Below, piece after piece: positions 45,799-55,875 of a stretch of 64,000 bases of DNA. The notes under the pieces are model-generated. The model did no database searches, was not told the DNA's origin, and was given only the letters and a program-made list of their open reading frames with translations. Position 1 is the first letter of the stretch, and the number at the start of each line of letters is the position of its first letter. The DNA is taken from positions 5,642,001 to 5,706,000 of the forward strand of contig CBDETS010000007.1 in NCBI GenBank assembly GCA_965242975.1. The letters are read 5' to 3'. A program made the position numbers and the translations under genes. This DNA comes from JAPPHA01 sp965242975 (GTDB lineage: Bacteria; Pseudomonadota; Alphaproteobacteria; Rhodobacterales; Rhodobacteraceae).

Positions 45799-47008
45799 TA
45801 GTGTTGTGATTCTTTTTCACGATGCCGATTCTTGCAGCTTCTGGTGGCCCTTCTTCCATGCCTCCACGAGATCTTCGGGCGCCTTGCTCCAGCGAAACGG
45901 CCGGGCGTCATTGGAATTGTGATGCTCGATGTAACCCTCGATCGCCGCGATGCACTCGTCGAGCGAGTTGAAAATCGCGTGCCTGAGTCTCTGCCTCGAG
46001 AGCTTGGAGAAGAACCCCTCGACGGCATTCATCCACGAGGCCGAGGTCGGGGTGAAGTGGAACGTCCAATTGGGGTTGTTCTTCAGCCATTCGTTGACCT
46101 CGGCCGACTTGTGAGAGGAGACGTTGTCGAGGATGACGTGAACCTGGGTTTCGGGCTCGATCCCCTCGGAGACGAGCTCGAGGAAGGCGAGGAATTCCTC
46201 CGAGCGGTGACGTGCGACCATCCGGCCGGTGACCTTGCCGGTGGCGACGTCGAGGGCCGCCATCAGGCAGGTGGTGCCGTTGCGCGTGTAGTCGTGGGTG
46301 CGGGTCTCGGGATGGCCGGGCTTCATCGGCAGGGGCGCCTGCGTCCGTCCCAGCGCCTGGATCTGTGTCTTCTCGTCCACCGAGATGACGACAGCGTGGT
46401 CGGGCGGGTTGACGTAGAGGCCGACGACGTCGCGGACCTTCAGCTCGAACCTCGGATCGCGGGAGACCTTGAATGTCTTGACCCTGTGGGGCTTGAGGCC
46501 ATGGCTCTTCAGGATGCCGAATACCGTCGAGACGGCGATCCCCACCCTCGTCGCCAGCGCCCGCAGCGTCCAGTGACTGGCGTGCTCCGGCGGCGGCGAC
46601 ATCGCAAGCGCGATCAGTTCGCTGACCTTGTCCTCGGAAATCGGCTTGCGCCCCCGTCTCCGTGGGATGTTGTACAGCAGGCCGTCAACACCCTCGGCAA
46701 GGAAGCGGTCCCACCAGCGCCAGACCGTCGGCTTCGACATGCCGGTGGCCCTCATCGTCTGCGTCAGGGTGAGGCCGTCGCCGAGGTGAAGGATGATGGT
46801 TGCCCTCAGGACATGCTTGAGGATCGAATGGGGATCGGTTTTGATCTTCTCGAGACGCTTCCGGTCTTGCTCGCTGAGGACGATCCGGGTTCTCCTGCTC
46901 TTTGCCATCCTGGTTCTGCTCCCGTATGAAAACTGCGCGGCTTTCGCCGGGAGCGGTTGAATCACACTCTGTAGGAAAACGGAATCCCCAAAATCGAACA
47001 TAACACTA
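45799..47008 (-). mobile_element. IS630-family insertion sequence
   Basis: About 1.21 kb, the normal IS630 size. The ends are inverted repeats: TAGTGTTGTG from 45799 and the complement TAGTGTTATG ending at 47008. TA lies at each outer edge (45799-45800 and 47007-47008), as expected for TA target duplication. One transposase ORF fills it. Its right and left flanks show no further duplication. Confidence 0.85.
45817..46908 (-). CDS. IS630 family transposase
   Basis: DDE transposase of 363 residues. The N-terminal helix-turn-helix (LTLTQTMRATGMSKPTVWRW) is followed by a winged-helix linker and the catalytic triad in VVISVDEKTQIQAL, VHVILDNVSSHKS and TSASWMNAVEGFFSKL (D, D, E). ATG 46908 begins MAKSRRTRIV. 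It appears intact and potentially active. A longer frame to 47175 runs out of the element and is not real. Confidence 0.92.
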   Translation of the reverse strand: MAKSRRTRIVLSEQDRKRLEKIKTDPHSILKHVLRATIILHLGDGLTLTQTMRATGMSKPTVWRWWDRFLAEGVDGLLYNIPRRRGRKPISEDKVSELIALAMSPPPEHASHWTLRALATRVGIAVSTVFGILKSHGLKPHRVKTFKVSRDPRFELKVRDVVGLYVNPPDHAVVISVDEKTQIQALGRTQAPLPMKPGHPETRTHDYTRNGTTCLMAALDVATGKVTGRMVARHRSEEFLAFLELVSEGIEPETQVHVILDNVSSHKSAEVNEWLKNNPNWTFHFTPTSASWMNAVEGFFSKLSRQRLRHAIFNSLDECIAAIEGYIEHHNSNDARPFRWSKAPEDLVEAWKKGHQKLQESAS

Positions 47009-47171
47009 GAGCAGAATTCATCCCCTACCCATCGGTGGTCAGTTCGTATGGAGGAAGTGCAGAAATTTCCTGTCCAAGGGTGGCGTAGATGGCGTTCGTC
47101 TTCGCGCCCTCCCTCTAGGGAATGACATTGCGTTTGATTGTATCTGCATATGCCGCACCGAGCCCTGCTGT

Positions 47172-47609
47172 TCATAGAGCGCCTCGCAAATGACCCGTGT
47201 CGGCATGGACCGTTACTAAAGCGCTACCCGCCAGTTCAAGCAACGCCTGGACCCCGCGGTGTTTGCCGTCCTTGTTTTCGCCATATGCCCGAAACGCGTC
47301 CTCAAAAGTGAAATCAACATAAATCGTTGTGCGATCGAACAAGACCAAGTCAATCGGCCCGAAAAACACCGCACGGGTGTTTGTGCCAATTTGCTCTCGG
47401 ATCCCAGAAATGGCAGCCGCTCGCCGAAGCCGCCTGATGCAAACGCAGTTGCCAGTTGCGCTTGGCCAAATTTTTCCGTTTGGGCCTTGACCCCTCATGC
47501 CCATCGACCAACATATCCTTTTCACAATCGACACCGGTAGCTTAAAGCTGACGGTAGGATCAAATGACGCCTTAGTCCGCCCGCGCGCGGGAACAGAAAC
47601 TTTAGTCAA
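47172..47609 (-). pseudogene. Transposase remnant (IS4/IS1634-like)
   Basis: A 145-residue open frame whose centre reads FFGPIDLVLFDRTTIYVDFT then AYGENKDGKHRGVQALLEL. It resembles the first catalytic-Asp region of IS1634/IS4-type transposases (FDTTSLYFE ... GYSKD). The rest of the enzyme is missing and the ends are non-conserved, so this is debris beside the IS630 insertion. Family assignment is tentative. Confidence 0.45.
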
Positions 47610-48188
47610 CGATTATAAGAAGAATTGTGTAAATTGTGTGTGTCAAATTCGGTATTTATGGTTTACTTTTTATAAATTTCCAGCGCAATAGGGCCTAGTA
47701 CGCAATCCGCTGGCCGCCTGATGGGAGCGACAGGTCAAGTTCGATTTCCCGGTAGACCCGGCCTCGGAAATCATGATCTCCGGAGATGATCTGATGTTTC
47801 TTGCGCATACAGCTCGAATCCTTGACCGGGAGTCGCTACCCCTTGCTCTGACGCTTGGCCTCGATGACCATCTCATCATATGCTCGCCCGGAAACAGGCC
47901 CTCAGATGGCCCTAGCGCAACATCCTGGCCTTGACATGTTCGGAAAGCTGCCTGAACGTGACTTCCTCGTCTGAATTCATGGCGACGCCAACTTGGCGGA
48001 TGGTGAACCGAAGGACACTTTTGCCCTCGCGAAAGGACTCAACTATCTGGATCGAATTCTCCCAGGATTTTCAGGTTGCCTTACAATGAATGAACATGGA
48101 GGGCGATTTGAAGGAGGGGTGGGATCTGTCAAAGTCGGAGCTCTGGCGGGCACGACAACGGCGATTCCGGGCGGTGTCGAAATTTAGT
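47610..48188. other. Low-complexity island filler, no gene recognised
   Basis: About 580 bp between transposase debris and the ISNCY element. AT-rich at its left end (around 47610-47690). Short frames on both strands give no family I know. Probably scrambled remnants of earlier insertions. Confidence 0.4.
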
Positions 48189-49969
48189 TAGTGTCCGCCA
48201 GAAAACCCCCTCTCTTCGGCTGCGGTGGACGACGATTTTCGACAAACCGGGATGCCGCGATGCGGCAATTCTCCCCGCTTCGGGATATTGACGCGTCCCG
48301 AGCCGCAGGTTTTCCGCCCACCGGACCGAATTTCGCGGCTTTCGCCGCCTTCAGCCCATAGGGAACCGTTCCCGCTCCGGGCGGGCCACGAATGAACCGG
48401 TGTTTCGGGGAGCGCCGTCAGGCGGCGCGTCGTCGTCGCGCCTTTCGACGCAGCAGAAGACCGATGCGGTGAATGTTGAGAGCGACCACGGAGAGTGCCA
48501 CAACGCGGGCAAAGCCCTCCGCCCCGTACGCCAGGACCCGGTCGAGACCGCGGTGCTCAAGGTTGTTGATCGCCGATTCCACCGCCGGATGCTGGCGACG
48601 CATCGCCGCGAACTCCTCGCCCTGTTCGCGCTCTCGCTCCGCCGTGTTGAGGTAGCCCTTCTTCGGCAGCACGTTGTGATCGAGCAGCTCGTCAAGGCGG
48701 ACACGGTTTTCGGGGCTGTGAAAGCCGCGGTCGAAGCTCACCGCACGGAGATCGGGAAACCGCGCCTGGGCAGCCTCGACCATCGGCACCGCGTAGTCCA
48801 CGTCGCTGCCCTCCCACATGATCTCGTGGTGCAGGACAAAGCCGTGCCGGTCTTCCAGGATGCAGACCGGAACGCCAAGCTCCACCGGACATCCCGCCTT
48901 GCCCTTCGTGACCCAGCGCGTGTGCGGCTCGAAGATCGAGAACACCTTCTCGTCCTGAGGGATGGTCTCGCCCTTGAGAAGACGGCGGTCGATCTGGTCA
49001 ATCTGACGCTTCGCATGGGCGATATAGCCTTCGATCTCCACGATCTCCCAGGCCTTCACGCCATGCGCAACCAGAACCGAAAGGCTGGCCTCCGCACGCA
49101 CGACAAGATCAAGGCAGCGCCCGAGATATGCCTCCACATGCTCCGGACGCGCCCGCCGCGTTGCCCGCACCCTGTGGAACAACCGCCGCACCAGCCGCGT
49201 CAGGTGCTTCCACTGGCGCCAGCCACGAACACCGCTCTTCGCCGCCGCACGGCCCACCGCACGGATCAGGCAGCGCATCGCGTCCCACAGGAGACTGACA
49301 TCCGTCGGATAGTGCACGTCGGTCTCGACCACGAAGCTGTCACAGCGCCCGACCAAGGGCGCGCCAGGCTTTTTTCTCGCGACCGCATGGCCGCTCTCCA
49401 CAACCAGGTCGTTGACCGCCACAAGCAGTTCGGGGCGCAGAAGGCTCACATTGTCCACCAGCCTCTGGTAGCCGTAGCGATAGTCGTCCCAGACATCCGC
49501 ATGGCCAAGGAAGCGGCGCAATGTCTTGTGTTCATTCACAAGCTCGTGGAGACGGTCGAAGTCGCAACCGAGACCCTGCTTGATCACCCCCATCACAAGG
49601 ATCCGCCACATCTCCATGCCCGGCCGCCCGACCTTCCTGTCGATGCCGGGAAGGATGTGCTCGTCCAGGAGGGCGAACAGCCGGGAGCGGAACTGCTCGT
49701 CGGCGTAGAGATGCTGCAGTCCCAGCAGCAGGGCCGGGATGTCGTCCCTGGACTTGAGGTCCAGCTCGATTTTTTCGATGTGAACCTCGCCGAGTTCCAT
49801 CTGCGGATTGCGTACCTGTCTCATCATTACCTCGCGAAGAAGTGCGCATATCGGCCCGAATTGGGCCAAAAGGGGCTGAAAGCGGGATTTCGGTCGTGAT
49901 CTTCGCGGCGAGAATACCGTTATTTATCACATAGAGTCAATGACTTATTGGATTTTCGGGCAAGCACTA
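48189..49969 (-). mobile_element. ISNCY-type (ISDol1-like) insertion sequence
   Basis: About 1.78 kb around one transposase gene. Imperfect terminal inverted repeats: the left end TAGTGTCCGCCAGAAAACC from 48189 matches the right-end complement TAGTGCTTGCCCGAAAATCC ending at 49969 in most positions. I could not identify a convincing target duplication, so the exact outer bases are uncertain by a few nucleotides. Confidence 0.65.
48418..49827 (-). CDS. ISNCY family transposase
   Basis: Transposase of 469 residues. The N-terminus (MRQVRNPQMELGEVHIEKIE, then LKSRDDIPALLLGLQHLYAD and GRPGMEMWRILVMGVIKQGL) is the hallmark of proteins named ISNCY family transposase. The catalytic half has FEPHTRWVTKGKAGCPVE and SFDRGFHSPENRVRLDELL, consistent with a DDE core. 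ATG codons at 49827 and 49824 are the likely starts. The ORF is full length and may be active. The ends of its element lie at about 48189 and 49969. Confidence 0.85.
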   Translation of the reverse strand: MMRQVRNPQMELGEVHIEKIELDLKSRDDIPALLLGLQHLYADEQFRSRLFALLDEHILPGIDRKVGRPGMEMWRILVMGVIKQGLGCDFDRLHELVNEHKTLRRFLGHADVWDDYRYGYQRLVDNVSLLRPELLVAVNDLVVESGHAVARKKPGAPLVGRCDSFVVETDVHYPTDVSLLWDAMRCLIRAVGRAAAKSGVRGWRQWKHLTRLVRRLFHRVRATRRARPEHVEAYLGRCLDLVVRAEASLSVLVAHGVKAWEIVEIEGYIAHAKRQIDQIDRRLLKGETIPQDEKVFSIFEPHTRWVTKGKAGCPVELGVPVCILEDRHGFVLHHEIMWEGSDVDYAVPMVEAAQARFPDLRAVSFDRGFHSPENRVRLDELLDHNVLPKKGYLNTAEREREQGEEFAAMRRQHPAVESAINNLEHRGLDRVLAYGAEGFARVVALSVVALNIHRIGLLLRRKARRRRAA

Positions 49970-50192
49970 GTTAATTTAAGTCCCTGAAAGGCCTTCAAAT
50001 GAACGATCCAGGAAAATCCGTCGAAATCAGGCAAGGTGATCTCAAGGACTGGCCCAATAGGAATTCTGAGTCACAATGTCCCGTTTATTCGCTGTCTTGC
50101 CAATTCTTATGATTGGTGAGCAAATGAGATTGTAACCGGTTTGTGTTTTCCACAAAGGGACAAGCGTTCACCCCACATTACTGGGTGAAGGA

Positions 50193-51533
50193 CTAATTCC
50201 TGGACAGTGCTCTGCCGAGGGCGAAATACGATGTCTTTGGGGTGCGTTTCAGGGTCTCGAAGTCGACATGCACGATGCCGAAGCGCCTGTCGTACCCGAG
50301 CGACCATTCGAAGTTGTCCAGCAAGGACCAGACGACATATGCGCCGACGTTTATCCCCTCGGCGATCGCAGCCAGTACCTCGCTGACGTGAGCGTCAAGA
50401 AACGCGCATCGGTCAAGGTCGCTGATCTGGCCGTCCGGACGAAAGGTGTCCGGCGCGGCCATGCCGTTTTCCGTCACGTAAATCGGTAGCCCTTCGGCGT
50501 ATTCCGACTGTACACGGCGAAGAAAGTGAAGGAGGCCTTCGGGGTAGATTTCCCAATCCATTTCCGTCTTCGGAAGTGGCCCCGGGATCTCCCTGTAACC
50601 GGGAAAGCGGTTTGCGGCCGAGTCCGTTTTCGGGGCGATCAGTTTGCGCGTGTAGTAGTTGATTCCAATCCAGTCGACCGGCGCGGCGATGACATCCATG
50701 TCCCGTTCCCAATCGGGCGGCAGATGTGGCCTCAAGCCCTCCAATGCCCGTCCCGGATAACCCTGTCCGCGCATGGCTCCCAGGAACCACCGATTGTAGA
50801 TCTCGTCGTAGAGCCTCGCCTTCTCGAGAGACTCCGGTCGGGTGTCGGCAGGTTCCGCGTACTCGAAATTGACGACGGCACCGAGGTTGGACACGTTGAG
50901 CGATCGCATGGCCTCGATAGCCATTCCATGACCGAGAAGCACATGGTGCATGGCCCTTGCGGCAGCCCTGATGTCCCTTAACCCTGGAGCGTGAAGGCCG
51001 TCGAAGTGCGAAAGCCAGGCGACGCACCACGGTTCGTTGATCGGGGCGGCCGACGCGACCCGGTCGCCGATCCGTTTCGCTACCGTTTCCGCGAATTCCG
51101 CGAACGCGCAGGCGGTGTTCCGATTGGTCCAGCCGCCTTCGTCGGCGAGAGGCGATGGCAATTCCCAATGGTACAGCGTGACCCAGGGTTCCATGCCTCG
51201 GGACAACACGTGATCGACCAGCCGGTCATAGAAATCGAGTCCTTCGTCATTGACCGCACCGCGCCCGTCGGGAATGACCCTGGCCCAGGACGTGGAAAAC
51301 CGCCAGACGTCGAAGCCGGCTGCCGCAGCAAGATCCAGATCCTCGGCGTACCTGTGATAATGGTCGCAGGCCACGCGGCCGTCATGGCCGTGGGCAACGT
51401 TTCCAAGCGTGGCGGCAAAGCTGTCCCAGTGGGTCGAACCGGCACCTCCGAAGCCGTGTCCCTCGATCTGGTAGCTTGAACTGGCAACCCCAAACCGGAA
51501 CCCCGAAGGGAAATCGTCGCGACGGAAGTTCAT
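50193..51533 (-). CDS. Glycoside hydrolase family 1 beta-glucosidase
   Basis: GH1 enzyme of 446 residues. The N-terminal signature FRFGVASSSYQIEG, the acid/base in APINEPWCVAW (NEP) and the nucleophile in IYVTENGM (TENG) are all present, with WSLLDNFEWSLGYDRRFGIV at the C-terminus. ATG 51533 has GAGGA upstream. No signal peptide, so cytosolic. It hydrolyses beta-glucosides or related beta-linked sugars; specificity unknown. It lies just outside the ISNCY element and is convergent with nothing; divergent from the preT operon. Confidence 0.93.
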   Translation of the reverse strand: MNFRRDDFPSGFRFGVASSSYQIEGHGFGGAGSTHWDSFAATLGNVAHGHDGRVACDHYHRYAEDLDLAAAAGFDVWRFSTSWARVIPDGRGAVNDEGLDFYDRLVDHVLSRGMEPWVTLYHWELPSPLADEGGWTNRNTACAFAEFAETVAKRIGDRVASAAPINEPWCVAWLSHFDGLHAPGLRDIRAAARAMHHVLLGHGMAIEAMRSLNVSNLGAVVNFEYAEPADTRPESLEKARLYDEIYNRWFLGAMRGQGYPGRALEGLRPHLPPDWERDMDVIAAPVDWIGINYYTRKLIAPKTDSAANRFPGYREIPGPLPKTEMDWEIYPEGLLHFLRRVQSEYAEGLPIYVTENGMAAPDTFRPDGQISDLDRCAFLDAHVSEVLAAIAEGINVGAYVVWSLLDNFEWSLGYDRRFGIVHVDFETLKRTPKTSYFALGRALSRN

Positions 51534-51695
51534 CGCGTCATCCTCGCTGATCGCTTCCTGACGATGTCGCATCTGAATTTCGTTCGAAATCCCGGATCCG
51601 TGACCATGATGGACGAGTTCTCTCAATTGACAATTCGACAGGCGTCGGCATGATGTTGTGCTTGGTGCCTTTATTTGGCGTGGAAGGACGTTTCA

Positions 51696-53045
51696 ATGCC
51701 CGTTTCTGAAACCACGGAAGGCGTGGTCGGTGGGCGGCTGGATGCTGAAGACTACACACGAAATTTTGCCGACCTGCATTCGGCCATGGATTCGCATGAG
51801 GCAAAGGTCGCGGCGGACCGCTGCTACTTTTGCCACGATGCCCCCTGCGTCACGGCCTGTCCGACCGCGATCGACATTCCTTTGTTTATCCGCCAGATTT
51901 CGACAGGCACGCCGAAAGCCGCCGCTCGAACGATCCTTGATCAGAACATTCTCGGGGGCATGTGCGCGCGGGCATGCCCGACGGAGGTACTCTGCGAGGA
52001 AGCCTGCGTTCGCGAACATGCGGAAGGTGCGCCCGTGGAGATCGGTCGGTTGCAGCGGTTTGCAACGGACTTCCTGATTTCCGCCAATGAACACCCGTTT
52101 CGCCGGTCCACGGATACCGGTTTTCGGGTCGCCGTCGTCGGCGCCGGTCCCGCGGGCCTTGCCTGCGCACACCGGCTGTCAATGAAAGGCCATCAGGTCA
52201 CGATCTTCGAGCCCAGGGTCAGGCCGGGGGGACTCAACGAGTACGGAATCGCGGCCTACAAGACCGTCGATCAGTTTGCGCAGCGGGAAGTCAATTGGCT
52301 GTTGTCGATCGGAGGGATCGAGATTCTGCCGGGACGGCTTGGCGACGACATCAGTGTCTCCGGCCTCCGCGATTCCCACGACGCAATATTTCTTGGAGTT
52401 GGCCTGGCCGGTGTCAACGCGCTCATGATCGACGAGAGCGGGGACTCAGCGGCTTTTGACAACGTCGAGGACGCCATCGCCTTTATCGCCCGATTGCGTC
52501 AGGAAACCGACCTTGGTCGATTGCCGGTCGGTCGCGATGTCGTTGTGATCGGGGGCGGCATGACGGCGATCGACGCCGCGGTCCAGTCCAGGCTTCTCGG
52601 TGCCGAAACGGTAACGTTGGTCTATCGCCGCGGCCGCGAGCAGATGAGCGCATCCGGATTCGAGCAGGAGTTGGCACTGAAACGTGGGGTGCACATCCGT
52701 GCCAACGCCCGGCCCGTCCGGCTGATTTCCGAAAACGGTATGCTCCGGGAGGTGGAATTCGTCCGGACCCGGACCCGGGACGGGCAAATCGAGGATACCG
52801 GGAGCCGGTTCCGGCTCAAGGCCGACCAGTTGTTTCGTGCAATCGGACAGAGGCTGGAAGTCGATGCGGACCGGATCGAGATCAGCCAGGGAAAGATCCG
52901 CGTCGACGGTAATGGCAGGACCAGCCTCGAAGGCGTCTGGGCCGGGGGCGACTGCGCGAACGGCGGAGATGATCTGACCGTGACGGCTGTCGCCGAAGGT
53001 CGGGACGCGGCCGAGGACATCCACGGGGTCCTCACGAGCAACTGA
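51696..53045 (+). CDS. preT: Dihydropyrimidine dehydrogenase (NAD+) subunit PreT
   Basis: Protein of 449 residues of the glutamate-synthase-small-subunit-like class. The N-terminal iron-sulfur domain has CYFCHDAPCVTACPTAIDIP and MCARACPTEVLCEEACV. Two nucleotide-binding motifs follow: VVGAGPAGLACAHRLSMKG (FAD) and VVIGGGMTAIDAA (NAD). It passes electrons between NADH and the PreA subunit for the reversible reduction of uracil and thymine, the first step of the reductive pathway. The ATG at 51696 has GGAAGGA upstream. First gene of the operon; preA follows after 62 bp. Confidence 0.92.
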   Translation: MPVSETTEGVVGGRLDAEDYTRNFADLHSAMDSHEAKVAADRCYFCHDAPCVTACPTAIDIPLFIRQISTGTPKAAARTILDQNILGGMCARACPTEVLCEEACVREHAEGAPVEIGRLQRFATDFLISANEHPFRRSTDTGFRVAVVGAGPAGLACAHRLSMKGHQVTIFEPRVRPGGLNEYGIAAYKTVDQFAQREVNWLLSIGGIEILPGRLGDDISVSGLRDSHDAIFLGVGLAGVNALMIDESGDSAAFDNVEDAIAFIARLRQETDLGRLPVGRDVVVIGGGMTAIDAAVQSRLLGAETVTLVYRRGREQMSASGFEQELALKRGVHIRANARPVRLISENGMLREVEFVRTRTRDGQIEDTGSRFRLKADQLFRAIGQRLEVDADRIEISQGKIRVDGNGRTSLEGVWAGGDCANGGDDLTVTAVAEGRDAAEDIHGVLTSN

Positions 53046-53107
53046 CCGGGCCCGAATGCGGCCGGACCGGAAAACGATCAGGATCGAGGAAATCAAAGGA
53101 CAAGGTC

Positions 53108-54412
53108 ATGGCCGATCTCGCTACCGAATTCGCAGGTGTCCGGTCGCCTAACCCGTTCTGGGTGGCTTCGGCGCCTCCGACCGACAAGGAGTACAACGTC
53201 AGGAGGGCTCTCGACCTGGGCTGGGGCGGAGTCGTCTGGAAGACGCTTGGCCTCGATCCCCACATCGTCAACGTGAACGGCCCCCGCTACGGGGTCATCA
53301 GGGGTGCCGATGGCCAGCTTATCGGCATGAACAACATCGAATTGATCACCGACCGGCCGCTTGACGTCAATTTGCGCGAAATCAAGACCATCAAGCGAGA
53401 CTATCCGGATCGTGCGGTCATCGTGTCGCTGATGGTTCCGTGTGAACAGGAATCCTGGAAGTTCATTCTCGACAAGGTGGAGGAGACCGGAGCCGATGGA
53501 GTCGAGCTCAATTTCGGCTGCCCGCACGGAATGAGTGAACGGGGCATGGGTTCGGCGGTTGGCCAGGTTCCCGAATACATCGAAATGGTGACCCGCTGGT
53601 GCAAGGCGATCACGAGGATGCCGGTCATCGTCAAGCTGACCCCAAACGTGACCGACATCCGTTATCCGGCGCGGGCCGCCCTCAAGGGCGGCGCCGACGC
53701 GGTCAGCCTGATCAACACGCTCAACTCGATCACAAGTGTCGATCTGGACGATTTCTGCCCGGAACCCGCGATCGACGGAAAAGGGACTCACGGCGGCTAT
53801 TGCGGCCCGGCCGTGCGCCCGATTGCGCTGCACATGGTCGCCGAAATTGCCCGGGATCCGGAGACACGGAATCTGCCGATTTCCGGAATCGGAGGCATCG
53901 GCACGTGGCGGGACGCGGCCGAGTTCATCACGCTCGGAGCCGGAACGGTCCAGGTGTGTACCGCCGCCATGACGTTCGGATTCCGCATCATTCACGAAAT
54001 GATCGCGGGACTCGAGCACTGGATGGACGCGCACGGGCATGACACCATTTCGTCCGTTCAGGGAAGGGCGGTTCCGAACGTGACGGACTGGCAGTATCTC
54101 AACCTGAATTTCGTCACCAAGGCCGAGATCGATCAGGGTCTCTGCATCAAGTGCGGCCGATGCTTTGCCGTGTGTGAGGACACGTCCCACCAAGCGATTT
54201 CCATCGGAGCCGACCGGACGTTCGAAGTCATCGACGAGGAATGCGTCGCATGCAATCTCTGCGTCAACGTGTGTCCCGTCGATAACTGCATCACCATGAA
54301 GACCCTGCCTGCGGGAAGCACCGACACCCGTACCGGCCAGGTCGTCGAAACGGACTACGCGAACTGGACGGCTCATCCGAACAACCCGTCCGCCGAAGCA
54401 TCGGCGGACTGA
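53108..54412 (+). CDS. preA: Dihydropyrimidine dehydrogenase (NAD+) subunit PreA
   Basis: Catalytic subunit of 434 residues. The N-terminal part is a dihydroorotate-dehydrogenase-like FMN barrel (NPFWVASAPPTDKEYNV; VELNFGCPHGMSERGMG; LPISGIGGIGTWRDAAEFI). The C-terminus is a two-cluster ferredoxin with CIKCGRCFAVCE and CVACNLCVNVCPVDNC. It reduces uracil/thymine to the dihydro forms, or runs in reverse. Lies between preT and the amidohydrolase genes in a tight operon. Confidence 0.95.
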   Translation: MADLATEFAGVRSPNPFWVASAPPTDKEYNVRRALDLGWGGVVWKTLGLDPHIVNVNGPRYGVIRGADGQLIGMNNIELITDRPLDVNLREIKTIKRDYPDRAVIVSLMVPCEQESWKFILDKVEETGADGVELNFGCPHGMSERGMGSAVGQVPEYIEMVTRWCKAITRMPVIVKLTPNVTDIRYPARAALKGGADAVSLINTLNSITSVDLDDFCPEPAIDGKGTHGGYCGPAVRPIALHMVAEIARDPETRNLPISGIGGIGTWRDAAEFITLGAGTVQVCTAAMTFGFRIIHEMIAGLEHWMDAHGHDTISSVQGRAVPNVTDWQYLNLNFVTKAEIDQGLCIKCGRCFAVCEDTSHQAISIGADRTFEVIDEECVACNLCVNVCPVDNCITMKTLPAGSTDTRTGQVVETDYANWTAHPNNPSAEASAD

Positions 54413-54459
54413 CCACAGGAACTGGCAGTGCCGGCGGCAATGCGCAGCAAGGGAGAACA

Positions 54460-55710
54460 ATGACGGTCACTCGCGAGAACCTGCGGTTGAATGGAGGCCG
54501 CCTCTGGGACAGCATCATGGAGATGGCGACAGTCGGCCCTGGCGTTGCCGGGGGAAACAACCGCCAGACGCTGACCGATGCCGACAACCAGGGGAGAAAG
54601 CTCTTCCAGGACTGGTGTCACGAAGCCGGAATGACCGTCAGTGTCGACCGGATGGGGACAATGTTTGCCCGACGCGAGGGCGAGGACCCGGGCCTTTTGC
54701 CGGTGTGTGCCGGAAGCCATCTCGATACACAGCCGACGGGCGGCAAGTATGATGGTGTCCTGGGTGTGCTTGGAGCCCTCGAGATCATCAGGACGCTGAA
54801 CGAGCTCGGCATTCGGACGCGGCGGCCGATCGAGATCATCAACTGGACCAACGAGGAAGGCACCCGATTTGCGCCGCCCATGATGGCGTCAGGTGTCTTT
54901 GCCGGGGTTCACGAACTCGACTGGGCCTACAGCCGCACGGACGCGGACGGCAAGAGTTTCGGCGACGAGCTGAAACGCATTGGCTGGATTGGCAGCGAGG
55001 AGGTCGGCGCCCGAGAGATGCATGCGTTCTTTGAGCTCCACATTGAACAGGGACCGATCCTGGAAGCGGAACAGGCGGATGTCGGTGTGGTGACCCATGG
55101 ACAGGGCCTGTCATGGACAGAAGTCACCCTGGCGGGAAAGGAAAGCCATACCGGAAGCACACCGATGCCAATGCGCCGAAACGCGGGGCTCGGCATGGCG
55201 CGTATCGTCGATCTCGTCGACAGGATCGCCTGGTTGCACGAACCGCATGCGGTCGGCGCGGCCGGGCACATCGATGTCTATCCGAACAGCCGCAACGTGA
55301 TTCCGGGCAGGGCCGTCTTCACCGTGGACTTCCGTTCGCCCGACCTGGCCGCCATCGAAGACATGGAATCCCGGCTCCGCGAGGACGGTAGGGGAGTGGC
55401 GGAAAAGCTTGGCCTGGAGATCAGCTTCGAGAAGGTCGGCGGTTTCGACCCGGTTTCCTTCGACCCCGATTGCGTTGCAGCCGTGCGGTCCGCCGCCGAA
55501 CGCCTCGGGTATTCACACCGGGACCTGGTATCGGGTGCGGGGCACGATGCCTGCTGGATCAACCGGGTTGCACCGACGGCGATGATCATGTGTCCCTGCG
55601 TTGACGGCCTGTCGCACAACGAAGCGGAAGAGATTTCCCCGGAATGGGCCGAGGCCGGTGCGAATGTCCTGATGCACGCGGTTCTCGATACGGCCGGGGT
55701 GGTGTCATGA
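54460..55710 (+). CDS. Zn-dependent N-carbamoyl amidohydrolase (beta-ureidopropionase/HyuC family)
   Basis: M20/AmaB-type metalloenzyme of 416 residues. Metal-binding motifs are GSHLDTQPTGGKYDGVLGVL (His, Asp), NWTNEEGTRFAPPMMASG (Glu-Glu) and FELHIEQGPILE (His, Glu); a dimerisation domain with SHTGSTPMPMRRNAG lies between. In this operon it should hydrolyse N-carbamoyl-beta-alanine or its methyl form to the beta-amino acid, CO2 and ammonia. It is not of the nitrilase-type ureidopropionase found in eukaryotes. Confidence 0.9.
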   Translation: MTVTRENLRLNGGRLWDSIMEMATVGPGVAGGNNRQTLTDADNQGRKLFQDWCHEAGMTVSVDRMGTMFARREGEDPGLLPVCAGSHLDTQPTGGKYDGVLGVLGALEIIRTLNELGIRTRRPIEIINWTNEEGTRFAPPMMASGVFAGVHELDWAYSRTDADGKSFGDELKRIGWIGSEEVGAREMHAFFELHIEQGPILEAEQADVGVVTHGQGLSWTEVTLAGKESHTGSTPMPMRRNAGLGMARIVDLVDRIAWLHEPHAVGAAGHIDVYPNSRNVIPGRAVFTVDFRSPDLAAIEDMESRLREDGRGVAEKLGLEISFEKVGGFDPVSFDPDCVAAVRSAAERLGYSHRDLVSGAGHDACWINRVAPTAMIMCPCVDGLSHNEAEEISPEWAEAGANVLMHAVLDTAGVVS

Positions 55711-55875
55711 TTCATCGTGCGACCGTCGGGAACGGCGTGCCGGACGGTTGGCAATGCCCCGGTTTTCGGCGCAGGACGGTGGACAAGATCCCGGACCGGG
55801 TTCCGGTGTCGTGAACACATGCCCGTGCGCACGACGGAACCCCCGGGCATCATCCGGAACTGAAGGAGAGAAGAC

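Noticed and set aside
45832..49899. Long plus-strand frames antisense to both transposases
   Set aside because: Typical high-GC shadow frames; DDE motifs are found on the minus strand.
53093..54460. 455-codon frame antisense to preA
   Set aside because: PreA is certain; the antisense frame contains no conserved motif.
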